DNA of 64,000 nt from assembly GCF_036898095.1 (NCBI RefSeq), contig NC_090759.1:27501141-27565140 (forward strand). The letters run 5' to 3'. The notes beneath the pieces are model-generated. The model made no database searches. It saw only the letters and a program-made list of their open reading frames with translations, and had not been told where the DNA came from. Position numbers and translations under genes: made by a program. This DNA is from Palaemon carinicauda (Eukaryota > Arthropoda > Malacostraca > Decapoda > Palaemonidae). This document shows, one piece after another, positions 1 to 41,800 of the stretch; the stretch's first letter is position 1, and each line of letters opens with the position of its first letter.

Positions 1-157
1 TTTTTACGTGTCATTCGTTCGAGAAGTGATGTTGAGTCTCCCTGAGAGTGGTTGTGGTGAGCAGTGTTGGACAAACGGCACATGTTTAAAAGAAAGTTCT
101 CAAATAATGTGCCAGTAGCCCCAAGCCAGCTGCATATTTTGCAACAGTTTGAAAAGA

Positions 158-162
158 TTGTT

Positions 163-213
<51 letters not shown>

Positions 214-311
214 GTATGCAATGATGCCCGTACTCACTCCAAGTTCTGAGTAACCAGTGTTCTGTAATGGAGGAGGCATGTGTGAGTGCTTTCCCTAAGA
301 ACTATAAGCCA

Positions 312-356
<45 letters not shown>

Positions 357-453
357 GTATGCAATGATACGCGTACTCACACAAAGTTCTGAGTAACCAG
401 TGTTCTGTAGTGGAGGAGACATGTGTGAGTGCTTTCCCTAAAAACTATAAGCC

Positions 454-506
<53 letters not shown>

Positions 507-603
507 GTATGCAATGATGCCCGTACTCACTCCAAGTTCTGAGTAACCAGTGTTCTGTAATGGAGGAGGCATGTGTGAGTGCTTTCCCTAAGAACTATAA
601 GCC

Positions 604-648
<45 letters not shown>

Positions 649-743
649 GTATGCAATGATACGCGTACTCACACAAAGTTCTGAGTAACCAGTGTTCTGT
701 AGTGGAGGAGACGTGTGAGTGCTTTCCCTAAAAACTATAAGCC

Positions 744-789
<46 letters not shown>

Positions 790-790
790 C
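158..790 (+). repeat. Minisatellite, ~145 bp unit, four copies (A-B-A-B)
   Basis: Each unit is a (CT)n tract plus ~105 bp starting ccattgtatgcaatgat, at about 209, 352, 502 and 643. Two variants alternate: A has atgcccgtactcactcc and ggaggaggcat; B has atacgcgtactcacaca and a B-specific ggaggagac. The repeat is therefore a dimer array. Confidence 0.95.
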
Positions 791-962
791 GAGTGCTTTC
801 CTTAAGATTATAGTATGCCTTTTCATCTAGACAGTAAATTATATACATAAGTATCAGTCGACCATTGCTGATCGCAGCTAAGAAAGAATGAGGTAACACT
901 AAAAGCGTGTGTTCATTGCTCCGTTCAAAATATCTTCAGAACAGGAGAACTCCATAAGCTAA

Positions 963-1005
<43 letters not shown>

Positions 1006-1791
1006 TCCTAGAACACTTGTTTTAGTTCCGTCGAAAGTAATGAGCTTTGAAACAAATTACTTGGTTGTAGAAAATCAATTGCTTGAGAGACATGGGGGAA
1101 ATACTTTATTACATTTATAATATATAAATATATACAATATTATATATATGCACATACTGTATGTATGTATCCTTCCGTATATGCATACACACCAGAGAAC
1201 ACGCCAATACCATTTGCTTCATCAGTGTAAAAAAATAAAGAAATAAAAACTATGAATCTGAATTCAGATCTATAAAGAAATTCAATCATATCTTTCTTGC
1301 CCTATTGACAATCGACGTTGTATTAAACATTTAAATCCTCATATAAACTTCTGAGTATCTGGAGACACACACACACACACACACACGAATGCATAACAAC
1401 GAGTAATATATCTGTACTGGTGTAAACCAGACTAGGTTTGTGTATAAATTTTAATGAAAAGCCTTACCTCTGGAGTATTTTAGAAGATTTATTACAAACT
1501 AAATTCCATTCTACCCCACCATGGAAGCTATGGAAAATCTGATAATAGGTCTAAGCTACATGTAATGCAATATTGTAAACCAAATCAAATGTTTCTATTT
1601 CATATGTAAATGGATATCCAATGAAATTCATGTCAGGAAGCGTGTATTTACAGCATTCCACAATACTCTTGTATAACACTGCTTCCTCTCATTACCTGCA
1701 GTCATGTCATGGCAATGTATCACATATTGGAAATTTGCAATGGTCGTTGAAAGCATGACAGAGAATCATTACGGTGACGGGTAAAAGTCAT

Positions 1792-2013
1792 TTGTGGTAG
1801 AGGTCTCTTGCTCGAGGGTACACTCGGGCACACTATTCTGTCTTATTTTCCTTCCTCTTGTGTTAAAGTTTTTATAGCTTGTATAGGAAATATTTATTAT
1901 AATGTTGTTACTGTTCTTAAAATTTTTTTTCTTTCCTCACTGGACTTTTTTCCTTGTTTGGGACCCTGGGCTTATAGCATCCTGCTTTTTCAACCAGGGT
2001 TGTAGCTTTAGCA

Positions 2014-2052
<39 letters not shown>
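1792..2052 (+). mobile_element. Retroposon 3' end with (AAT)n tail (tail family A)
   Basis: It contains tctcttgctcgagggtac...gggcacac, then a poorly conserved middle, then the 3' core: cctcactgg, tatagcatcctgc, ttttcaaccagggttgtagc. It ends in (AAT)n at 2013-2049. The same core recurs at many sites in the window, always with an AAT tract at this end, as for a retroposon tail. Confidence 0.75.
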
Positions 2053-2154
2053 CTTATTATTTGCTAATAGGCAGAGGTGTATTAAATTTGAGATATTTGT
2101 AATATTTTATCTCAAGTAATCAACTGATACTCGCACCTTTGACTTCATTTCTTG

Positions 2155-2265
2155 TTATTATTATTATTAGCTAAACGACAATCCTAGTTGAAAAAAACAG
2201 GATGCTATAAGCCTTAGAGCTCCAACGGGGAAAATAGCTAGGTGAGTAAAGAAATTAAGGAAATA
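2155..2265 (-). mobile_element. Tail family A copy, minus strand
   Basis: A TTATTATTATTA tract is followed by the complement of the same 3' core (ctaaacgacaatcctagttg, acaggatgctataagcc). It is truncated by the N gap. Confidence 0.75.
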
Positions 2266-2765
2266 NNNNNNNNNNNNNNNNNNNNNNNNNNNNNNNNNNN
2301 NNNNNNNNNNNNNNNNNNNNNNNNNNNNNNNNNNNNNNNNNNNNNNNNNNNNNNNNNNNNNNNNNNNNNNNNNNNNNNNNNNNNNNNNNNNNNNNNNNNN
2401 NNNNNNNNNNNNNNNNNNNNNNNNNNNNNNNNNNNNNNNNNNNNNNNNNNNNNNNNNNNNNNNNNNNNNNNNNNNNNNNNNNNNNNNNNNNNNNNNNNNN
2501 NNNNNNNNNNNNNNNNNNNNNNNNNNNNNNNNNNNNNNNNNNNNNNNNNNNNNNNNNNNNNNNNNNNNNNNNNNNNNNNNNNNNNNNNNNNNNNNNNNNN
2601 NNNNNNNNNNNNNNNNNNNNNNNNNNNNNNNNNNNNNNNNNNNNNNNNNNNNNNNNNNNNNNNNNNNNNNNNNNNNNNNNNNNNNNNNNNNNNNNNNNNN
2701 NNNNNNNNNNNNNNNNNNNNNNNNNNNNNNNNNNNNNNNNNNNNNNNNNNNNNNNNNNNNNNNNN
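2266..2765. other. Assembly gap (500 N)
   Basis: Exactly 500 Ns, probably a fixed-size placeholder. It sits at the point where the left duplication copy reaches the site equivalent to the (AT)n tract at 22009 of the right copy, so a microsatellite may have caused the break. Confidence 0.98.
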
Positions 2766-3008
2766 GCTTGAGGGTACACTCGGGCACACTGTTCTATCTA
2801 GTTTCTCTTCCTCTTGTTTTGTTAAAGTTTTTGTAGTTTATAAAGGAAATATTTATTTTGGTGTTGTTACTGTTCTTAAAATAGTTTATTTTTCCTGTTT
2901 TTCCTTTCCTCACTGGGCTATTTTCCTGTTGGGTCCCCTAGGCTTATAGCATCCTACTTTTCCAACCAGGGTTGTAGCTTAGCAATTAATAATAATAATA
3001 ATAATAAT
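2766..3008 (+). mobile_element. Tail family A copy
   Basis: It starts gcttgagggtacactcgggc, has the core (cctcactgggctattttcc, cttatagcatcctactttt) and ends in (AAT)n at 2986-3008. Confidence 0.78.
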
Positions 3009-3164
3009 GGAATGTTCCTGTCAGGTAGGAATACGTGTATTTTTCAAGAATTAGTCTTAATCAATTTAAGTTGCGCTCAGAAATGACAGTGTATAGAACC
3101 AAATTCCAAAAGATCATGTCGGGAGTAAAAGTAATATTATTTGATTATATATATTATTATCATT

Positions 3165-3345
3165 ATTATTATTATTAGTAGTAGTAGTAGTAGTACAGGC
3201 TAGGTTATAACCGTGGATGGAAAAGCAAGATGCTATAAACCCAAGGCCACCAACATGGAAAAATAGCCCAGTGAGGGAAGGAAACAAACTACGAGAGAAG
3301 TAATAAACAATCAAAATGAAATATTTTAAGTACAGTAAAAACATT
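3165..3345 (-). mobile_element. Tail family A copy, minus strand, diverged
   Basis: (TTA/GTA)n tract at 3150-3195, then the complement of the core (agcaagatgctataaaccc, aatagcccagtgaggg). Confidence 0.7.
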
Positions 3346-3384
3346 AAATTGGATTAAATTATCATCGTAATGATGATGATGATG

Positions 3385-3421
<37 letters not shown>

Positions 3422-3734
3422 TGATGATAATAATTAAACATTTATTTTTGTTGGTGTCTTAAAATATAATCAAGACTGAAAGATCCTGTAAGTGCATGGG
3501 CTTCAAGCTGTGCCATGTGACGCTCCAAGGACTGCTTAGATTTTGAGGCACTTGAGAAGAACACGGTTGTTTCTCAAAAGAAAACCAGATTTATTGAAGT
3601 ATTATTTACCAACTTGGAGGGTAAAAATGTATGACTACACAGTGAGGGAGAGTTTAAGATTACATGTAGAGTTGGTGGCATTTTATATGTGTGTATATGG
3701 GTATTCTTACACGTTCTTAATTTCATTATTAGAG

Positions 3735-3862
3735 TGATTATATAGTTTATGTTTTCCTTATTCCTTTCCTCACTGGGCTATTTTTCCCTGTTGGAGCCCT
3801 AGGTTTATAGCATCCTGCCTTTCTAATTAGGGTTGTAGCTTAGCTAGTAATAATAATAATAA
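3735..3862 (+). mobile_element. Tail family A copy, 5'-truncated
   Basis: ttcctttcctcactgggcta, tagcatcctgcctttc, gggttgtagcttagc, then (AAT)n. Only the 3' ~120 bp are present. Confidence 0.75.
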
Positions 3863-4126
3863 TGTCAACAATATTATAAAAGTAATCTCATTACTTGGTC
3901 AGTAAGATTTTTATATAGAAGTAGTTTTTAAATTTTTGATATGAAACACTTTCATCACTATTTTAAATCCCAATTATTTGTAATTCATCTGAAATAATTG
4001 AATTTAATGTTTGTCCAATTTTAAATCGATCAAACTGCACGAGTAAACTACCTACTCTCTAAGCTGCCCTTGAAAATAATAATCAAATTGAACCGCGTAA
4101 TTGAATTTCGAATCCCAATGACTTGA

Positions 4127-4720
4127 ATGACTTGTAACCGTAAATATAGTGATGTTTGTTTATATTGTAACCGTAAATATAGTGATATTTGTTTATATTG
4201 TAACCGTAAATATAGTGATATTTGTTTATATTGTAACCGTAAATATAGTGATATTTGTTTATATTGTAACCTTAAATATAGCGATATTGTTTATATTGTA
4301 ACCGTAAATATAGTGATATTTGTTTATATTGTGACCTTAAATATAGCGATATTGTTTATATTGTAATAGTAAATATAGTGATACTTGTTTTATATTGTGA
4401 CCTTAAATATAGTGATTTGTTTATATTGTAGCCTTAAATATAGTGATATTTGTTTATATTGTAACCGTAAATATAGTGATATTTGTTGATATTGTACTTA
4501 AATATAGCATATTTGTTTATATTGTAACCGTAAATATAGTGATTTTTTATATTGTAAGTGTTAATATAGTGATTTGTTTATATTGTAATCGTAAATATAG
4601 TGATATGTATTTGTTTATATTGTAACCTTAAATATAGTAATATTTGTTTATATTGTTACCTTGATTATATTGATATTAATATTCATTTAAATTGTAACTT
4701 TAAATATTGTGATATTTACT
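4127..4720 (+). repeat. Minisatellite, ~33-bp unit, about 16 copies
   Basis: The unit is built on gtaaccgtaaatatagtg followed by atatttgtttatatt. Copies at the left end are nearly identical; those to the right vary (accttaaat, missing bases) and decay to single-copy DNA by about 4720. An open frame through it (CNRKYSDICLY repeated) is a by-product of the period being near a multiple of three. Confidence 0.92.
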
Positions 4721-4874
4721 TATATTTGATGAAGTATATTGTTCTTGGAAAATATATTTAGGGCGTTAGAAGCAGAGAAAATTTTGTCATGGCCTCGCCA
4801 TTTATATGCAAGGCTTCAGCAAACACACTAATGGATGCAGGGTAGCCAAGTGGCCAATCTTTATGGTGTTAGCC

Positions 4875-4876
<2 letters not shown>

Positions 4877-4933
<57 letters not shown>

Positions 4934-4943
4934 TCTCTCTCTC
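4877..4943 (+). repeat. (CT)n microsatellite
   Basis: About 67 bp of CT with one A interruption. Confidence 0.97.
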
Positions 4944-5109
4944 AAGAAAAAAAAAACCAGGGATGCATATTCGGTTCTGTCTGTTGTGTAAGCATGCTAG
5001 TATTTAAAGAGCTTCGATGTACTGTATGTTTTAAGTATTGTAGGTGACTGTAATACTTGCATTATTGCAGAAGAAAAGAGGATATGTATACTGTATATAC
5101 TCCTGTATA

Positions 5110-5118
<9 letters not shown>

Positions 5119-5201
<83 letters not shown>

Positions 5202-5214
5202 GTATATATATGTC
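5119..5214 (+). repeat. (AT)n microsatellite
   Basis: About 95 bp of TA repeats after a short (GT)n. Confidence 0.97.
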
Positions 5215-6094
5215 ATAGTATGCTTGCTTTTGAAATAAAGTTTCGGTTTTGGCTAAAGTTGTTAGTTTCTAATTATTTTCAGTCAAGTAGCCAATGCATT
5301 GTTTCCTCACGCGAAGGTTTTCTTAACTGACAACGAACCAAAGTAATTTTATGCAATACTGAAATGGCGGGTAAAGATTGTAGAATAAGGGACACTTGTA
5401 AGTTCAAGGCTTACATGACAGTAATCAAATGGTTTTCAACCCGAGGTTCTTGTGTCTTCGATTTTACCTTGGGTTCCTTTGTCCATCTTCCTATCAATTT
5501 TCAAATTCTTACATTACGTGCAGTAATTTTCATATTTATATTTGTGGTTATTGATATTTAATGCGAACTCTACATATAGGCGCAGGATGGCCTCTCTCCA
5601 TCCCGGCACCAACCCATAAGACCTAAATTGCTTTAAATGAAATCAGATTGCCCTCTGATTTAAAGGTCTCTTAAGAAGGGCACGCAACTGACAGATCTTC
5701 TAGAGACTGAACAATGATCGACCCAGGGGAGACCAGGCAATGGTCGCGGATAACTCGCGAGGACTGTAAGGTCGGGATCAGGAGTGGATCCTAAGGTCAG
5801 GATCATAATTGTGGGAAGAGTTTTCAAGGGTTACTTGTATATATGAATGAAGTATTACTTGTCTGCTGGTGAATATAAAAATCTGGGGAATTTACTGCAT
5901 ATTGAAATCATTAGAGCGTGAAACAATTGGTTACATTCATTGACAAGTCCTTGATGATAAATGCTGTTTATTAAATGTGGTTGTGCTATGTAATATCTTG
6001 TGTACCTTCTTGAACACAACTTGCATGATTGTACATGTAGTTTGTTTATAAGCAGGGGTAAATTATGCATTATGCACATACACACAGACAGACA

Positions 6095-6095
6095 G

Positions 6096-6167
<72 letters not shown>
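6095..6167 (+). repeat. Compound (CA)n(TA)n(CA)n microsatellite
   Basis: CA repeats flank a 32 bp TA tract. Confidence 0.95.
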
Positions 6168-6169
6168 GG

Positions 6170-7138
6170 TAATGCCCCCAGACATGTCCTTCCACTCGCG
6201 TCCTTTTATGGTCTTTCTATGCCAGTCCACTCCTGCAAATTTTCTTAGTTCTTCGATCCATCTTCTCTTCCTTTGCTTCTTTTGTAATATCTGTGGACTC
6301 ATTCTGTTATTGTCCATCTATTATCTCTCACTCTTTATATGCCCAGCCCATATCCATTTCTTTCTTTTGCATGTTAGAATATCCTCTATTTTAGTTTGCT
6401 CCTGTATCCATGTTGCTCTTTTTCAGTGTCTTGGTTTTATTATGTTCTAACGCTTTAGTGAGGCTTCCAAGTTTCAGATGCATAATTTCATACCGGTAGG
6501 ACCATCTGATGAAATACTTTTCTTTAAGGGAAAGCGGCATTTTACTTTTCATCTCATTTTATTTACTGAAGCGCTCTATCCCATGTTTATCCTTTTTTTT
6601 TTTTTAATTTCGACCTCATGTGTTGGGGGGAACACTTACTGTCTGTCTTGAGTACGTATATCCATAACCCTTATTATGTTGTCTCTACATTTTCATTAAA
6701 CATTATCTTAGTTTTACTCATTCATTTTCATTCATACATTTTTTTTCTTTCTTTTCAAATCTATCATCTTATGCAATTCCTCCCCCTGATTCACTAAACA
6801 GAATTATGTCTTCTCAAAATCTCAAGTTGAGGTATTCCTCAATGTTAATTCCCACAGTTTCCCAGTATATTTTTTTAGGCTACTACTAGGCATGCTGTGA
6901 ATAATTTAGGAGAGATAGGGGTCCCCCTTCGAACTCCTTTCTCAATCAAAATTTTCTCACTAAATTATGTACTTTTACGATGGCTGTACTTCTGTATGGA
7001 TATCTCAAGTGTTTTAACATGAAATTCATTTGTTCCTTGTCTTAAAAGTGCTTTTAATACTGCTTAAGTTTTGACAATCAAAAGGTTTTTTATGAATGCC
7101 ATATGTCCTTAGTATCCCTACTCGTGTGTGTTTCTGTA

Positions 7139-7140
<2 letters not shown>
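6170..7140 (-). mobile_element. Decayed LINE reverse transcriptase, C-terminal part
   Basis: Minus-strand frame near 6170-6310 encodes RKRRWIEELRKFAGVDWHRK then a basic stretch ending W-K-D-M. This is the usual end of RTE/Jockey-type RTs (R-W-x-x-x-(I/L)-x-x-x-G-x-x-W). Further pieces upstream on the same strand include LRTYGIHKKPFDCQ near 7120-7080. The open frame is broken throughout, and both ends abut (AT)n or (CA)n tracts. Confidence 0.6.
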
Positions 7141-7176
<36 letters not shown>

Positions 7177-7354
7177 CATATATATATATATACATATAAA
7201 TATATATACATATACATTTATATATATACAGGGAAAATGAAAATAGGAAATATAAGATTAAGTCCTGACTAGTTTTGTGAAGTATCACGAAACTAGTTAG
7301 GCCTTATCTTATATATCCTATTTTCATTTTTCCTGTGGTTCTCTTGCATCTGAG

Positions 7355-7424
<70 letters not shown>

Positions 7425-7473
7425 ATATATATATATATTTATTTATATGTATTTATATATATATATATGTATA

Positions 7474-7556
<83 letters not shown>
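7138..7556 (+). repeat. Two (AT)n blocks with a short spacer
   Basis: TA-rich 7138-7230 and 7360-7555. The ~130 bp between them contains an inverted pair: ccctgt-like caggaaaaatg words and aagtcctgactagttt against aactagttaggcctta. Confidence 0.9.
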
Positions 7557-7557
<1 letters not shown>

Positions 7558-7845
7558 ATATACAGTATATGTGTATAATTATAGAACACGTGCCATTCCT
7601 TCACCCTGAGTTCTGATATCGTATGGAATTATCAGTTGAGATGTTTCCACCGACTTCTGTATAAGGTTAAGATCTTTCTGCCAAGTGATGTTTAGTTATG
7701 TCGTGACACCCCTCTCTTGTGTGTATTTGTGTATGTGTGCGTGTGTGCGCGCATGTTGGCCCGCGCTTGGAGAAATCAAATTATGATTATAGTCATGCGA
7801 ACAGCCGATGTGAGGTTATAAATTATAAATGCCCATGAGATGACG

Positions 7846-7846
<1 letters not shown>

Positions 7847-7912
<66 letters not shown>
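7847..7912 (+). repeat. (CT)n microsatellite
   Basis: About 66 bp with one CC interruption. Confidence 0.97.
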
Positions 7913-7916
<4 letters not shown>

Positions 7917-8488
7917 TCTTTGAGACGTCCTTGGAATTCAAGACATCCAGAAATCAGGAATGACTTTTAAAGGAGCTGAGGTCAGAACCCTGAGAATGAT
8001 TCGAAACTGTTCACATTTTTTTTTCTCAGAAATTTTAGCGTCTGTCGCAATTTTCCTTCCTACTTCTCCCCCTCCCCCTCCTAATCCCCCCTCCCCTCTT
8101 CTCACCCCTTCCCCTTTCCATTGTTCTCCAAACTCCTTCACTGTGGCCACAGGAAACCACGTTTTCTTCAACCAAAATTGCTGCATTGAATTTTCGCACT
8201 TCGATTTTTTTTCCTAATTTGATTTTATTCTCTTTGCTAAATCGGTTAATTTTAAACGATTTTGCGGAAAGAAATTTCATTTAAATGCTGGGCAATTTTT
8301 GTACTGATACTAATCTTTTGTAATGTTTTTGACCGTGGTGATATTGATAGTGGTTGTAATGATTCATAATTAAGTAGTTTTGTGTGTGATGTAATCTTCT
8401 AAAGAATTTTATTTCCGGAATGTTAATGATGGAAACACACGAGTCTGTCATTAAAGAAACAGTTGCTAAAAGAATGGTGGTTAAATAC

Positions 8489-8985
8489 ATCCAATTATTA
8501 TTATTACCTGCTAATCTACAACCTTAGTTGGAAAAGCTGGATGCTATAAACCCAGGGGCCCCGACAGGGGAAATATTCCAGTGAGGAAATGAACAGTAAC
8601 AACATTAGAATAGATATTTTCTATATAAACTATAAAAACTTAACAAAACAAGAGAGAGAAATAAGACAGAAGTGTTGTGCCCGAGTGTACCCTGAAGCAA
8701 GAGAACTAACCCAAGACAATGGAAGACCATGGTACAAAGGCTATGGCCCTACCCAAGAGTAGAGAACAATGGTGTGATTTTGGTGTGCCCTTCTTCTAGA
8801 AGAGCTGCTTACAGCTAGTCTCTTCTACGCTCACCAAGAGGAAAGTAGCCACTGAACAATACAGTGCAGTAGTTAACCCCTTGGGTTAAGAAGAATTTTT
8901 TGGTAATCTCAGTGTTGTCAGATGTATGAGGACATGAGAATTTGTAGAGAATAGGCCAGACTATTCGGTGTATGTGTAGGCAAAG
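8489..8985 (-). mobile_element. Tail family A copy, longest 5' extension
   Basis: TTATTATTA then the complement of the core. The similarity to other copies extends through tgtgcccgagtgtaccctga, and a further ~280 bp run toward 8985 (ccactgaacaatacagtgca and following). No reverse transcriptase is seen in that extension, so this may be a SINE-like or chimeric element. Confidence 0.68.
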
Positions 8986-9729
8986 GGAATGAATGAATTT
9001 GGAAAGACTAATATTCTCCTGTCTGCAATGGATATCATGAGATATTGGTCATTGTAGTTAGACCCTCAGTTCCAGAGGAAGAATCAAGACATAGACATGT
9101 ACAGCAAGAAATGGAGTTAGGACATGTTATGCCAAAACTACTAAAATGGAAAATAGTATTTAGCTGCACTGATAGAAATTTGAGGTGAAAATAAAAATAT
9201 TGAAACCCCTGGAACAAATTTTGATATGCATTTACCGCTTTAAAAATGGATACATTGACGTAAAGGAGTGGTATTATGGTCACCACCCCATAAGGGATAA
9301 TAACGAAGTAGGGTAAAAATTAAGGTTGTTTCTATTTTACTGAAATACGGTTGAGAAACAGTATATTTTTTACGGAGAATTTCCCATTAATTACGGGGTT
9401 TTTAACTGTGAATGATTACAATTTTGTGTATTGTATTGTGAAAGAAAAAAAAAAACAAAAAATGAAGGGCATTACGATGTCATCATTTTAAAATGCATGA
9501 CTCAGGTGCTTTACGAATGTGTGGTTTTGAATAAATTACGATAAAATCACAGAGCAAAGTTCGTGACTTGTAAAATAGATTCGGCAACGACTGCAAGAAT
9601 AATTGCAAGGAACCATTGCATATTGTCATTGCTGAAGCATTGTTTTATCAGTATATGTTAGTGAATGACCTTACTAGTGTTGAGCGAAGCATGCTTTGAA
9701 GGACACCTGACTGCAGAATGGGAAATTTC
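8986..9729. other. Unassigned intergenic DNA
   Basis: AT-rich single-copy sequence; no gene, RNA or repeat seen. Confidence 0.4.
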
Positions 9730-9977
<248 letters not shown>

Positions 9978-10279
9978 CCCTCCTTTGTCCTTGCTTCCAG
10001 TATGCAAATGTTAATAATACATTGCTGTACCTCGAATCGTTGGGGAAGTTTAACATAAATTTATATGATTGCAACCATGCATCGTTAAACAAATATCGTA
10101 AACTGTGATTATCTTATCAATTGGGAGTACTTGAAAAGACAATAGCAAGAATCTACATCTACGATTAATACATCTGTATTTAATATGCTTAAAGTTACCA
10201 ACATTCGCGTACATAAACTGTCATTTTCACCTGCCGAATTATTGATGATGCTAAAAACGAAATTTGTAGACATTTTTAC

Positions 10280-10280
10280 C

Positions 10281-10346
<66 letters not shown>
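10280..10346 (+). repeat. (CA)n(TA)n microsatellite
   Basis: CA 10280-10300, TA to 10346; it abuts the interspersed repeat at 10350. Confidence 0.96.
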
Positions 10347-10349
<3 letters not shown>

Positions 10350-10560
10350 GGATTGTGTATCGCCATGATTAGCAATGCTGTGCTTGTCATGGCCACGCAT
10401 ACTAGGTTGGTTTGCTGTGAGCAGTCAGACTAAAGTCTCCCACCATTACCAATCCACAGTGGCCAACGTGGTGATGAAATGGGCAAACCTCATACTTAAA
10501 TAATGCCATGTCTGAGGCCTTTGTCCGACAGTGGACTAGAAACGGCTGCATTTGTTGTTT
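10350..10560 (+). mobile_element. Unclassified interspersed repeat, copy 1
   Basis: Shared with 13128-13345: catactaggttggtttgct, ccaatccaca(g/c)tgg, gaggcctttgtcc. It lies next to an (AT)n tract, as does the other copy. Probably a retroposon 3' end; the type is not determined. Confidence 0.65.
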
Positions 10561-11458
10561 ATGTATAAAAGTCGTACGTTCTTTTTAAATTCTTGACCTA
10601 GTAATCAGGCAGTGCCCACGGATTTTCGAAATTTCTATTTGACCCAAATTATGGCCTTTGCGCGGTCTCGTGTTGATTGAAACATGAAATGTAGGTTTTT
10701 TTTTTTTTTTTCAAGTCGGGAAATTTTATGGACGGGTAATGTGCTTAGTTTTTTTTTTTTTTTCAATATTTTTCGACATATCTCCGATCATGGCTCCACC
10801 TCGACAATTTATAGGATATAGAACACAATATGTTAGTTAGGCTTAGTTAGGCAAATATAGTTATGCAAATAATGAATTAAGACACTTGTATATTTTTATG
10901 GCTAAAATAATCCATTTCAAGAGAATATATTTGTTTAGGTTTTACAATAGGGGATTAGTAACCCCAACATTTTGGTAAAAATAATACAATTCAACAAAAT
11001 ATATGTATTTATATTATACAATATGGGATTAGTAACCCAAACATTGGCTGATATCCATTTAAAAGTATTAAGAAAAATTTAGATATCAAGTAACGTCGGT
11101 TTACAAAATTAGAATGACTCCCTCTCACGACTTTTGTATATCGCCGTGTTTTATTGTCACGGGGTTAGAGAGTAGGTCACGCTGAATGGCTGAGGTCAAA
11201 GGTAGCTAGTACGAAAGGAAAAAAAAAATCTTGGAAAGATGCAAGTTCAAAATGGCTGATATTCTCAAGTGAAACTCTTGGAGCAGAAAGAGAAATCGTT
11301 GTACGAACATGAAATCATTTATAATCTTTCTTTGTGTTTGATGTATTGTTATGCGTTTTAACAATTCATAAGTGCATAATGCCTCAGTACCGGATATAAC
11401 AGTCTCTCGTAGACGGAGCAGTTTTATACATTTGCAGTCTTAAGCCTAAGCTAAAGTC
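10561..11458. other. Region upstream of the candidate first exon
   Basis: It contains two imperfect copies of a ~75 bp block, near 10920-10975 and 10985-11045 (ggttttacaataggggattagtaacccc... against ttatacaatatgggattagtaaccc). No TATA box or initiator was convincing. Confidence 0.45.
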
Positions 11459-40685
<29,227 letters not shown>

Positions 40686-41800
40686 TCTATATTTGGCAAC
40701 CACTGAAATTTGACATGCATTTTTAGTAAAAAAAAATGGCTTTGGAATAGACCCGTACTAGTCGTAAACTTTTAACTCGATAAATGTTTGGGACGGGGCT
40801 TTTCAGTACACTGCTACATTACAGTGTTTCATATACAGTGCAATGTTGAAATAAGAGAACAGAGGACAGTATGCATTTAAAGATAGTCTACAATTTCTTG
40901 AAATGTATTTATGCAATGGAAATTAAAGTTACATATGCTTTTAATGGTGAAGGCCATATATAGTGTATTCAGGTTCATTAATGCAGCACAGGAAATCGGT
41001 TGCAAATGAGGCACAAGAGACCTATGTGGACAACATAACTCTGGTTCCTCACGTGTTTCTTCGGGAGTGAGATAACAAGGGAGTGATGTTGGTCTGATTG
41101 CTGGCATCTTTATTATCAAAGTCAAGCCATTTTAAGTTTTGAGTGTTATACAGTAAAGGGAGGTATTTTGGTTTTAAAACTTTTAGACATTTTCAATGTA
41201 AAGCTTTTATTGGGGAAATGCTTGCTTTTCCAGCTTACTCTGATGTAGGCATGTAAGTCATTTGTATAATACGTAATTTTCTAAAATGTGTTCCTAGTAG
41301 GAGTTATCCTCTACTGAACCCAAGAAATTGGTATTAGTTAACATAGCTGTAATTGTATATCTTATTTAAATTCTTAAGGCTTTGGCATGTCTATTTAAAA
41401 AGACAAGAATATTGTTAGAGCAATGGCCATTGCAGAAGATGAATGTTATTCTTCATACTCAGAGCTGAAAATAATTGAGCTTGTACAAAGTTATAGTGTT
41501 TTTAAGTTTGCAGGTGAAATGCATTTATTGTAAAACTTGTTGTTATATCTCTACCAGGTATTATAATGCCAAGGCATATAAAGAAACATATCTTTATAGT
41601 TGTTGATCCCTAAAAATATATAGTTAGTTTCAGTTTCAACGGAACATTAATACTCGTGTCACAAATACCTGTAACTGTTTAATATTCAAGGATGTCAATG
41701 ACATACTAGACATTTTCCCAATATATCCTGGTATAACAGCTTGTAGTTTGTAGTTGAGTATACTTTTGTAAAATAAAATATTTTCTTATATAAGAATGAA
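40686..41800 (+). other. Probable 3'UTR of the AAA gene
   Basis: AT-rich sequence with no open frame of note follows the stop codon. An AATAAA polyadenylation hexamer sits at 41772-41777, just after a T-rich stretch; a second is a little downstream near 41820. The end point is approximate. Confidence 0.5.

Larger units (their letters stand above)
1..2265 (+). repeat. Segmental duplication, left copy
   Basis: From the first base this matches 20069-22006 almost base for base outside the microsatellites. It shares the opening tttttacgtgtcattcgttc, the minisatellite units, the (CT)n tracts, the ~1020-1340 unique part, and the flanking plus- and minus-strand LINE tails. It is cut on the left by the window edge and on the right by the N gap. 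The left copy is longer mainly because it has two extra minisatellite units. Confidence 0.95.

Noticed and set aside
2167..2949. Long frames across the N gap
   Set aside because: They are produced by reading through unknown bases.
4127..4720. Periodic repeat considered as a CRISPR array
   Set aside because: There are no unique spacers; the whole unit repeats in tandem and the setting is eukaryotic.
8035..8280. Frames over the C/T-rich 8060-8120 stretch
   Set aside because: Low-complexity Pro or Gly/Arg translation of a polypyrimidine stretch.
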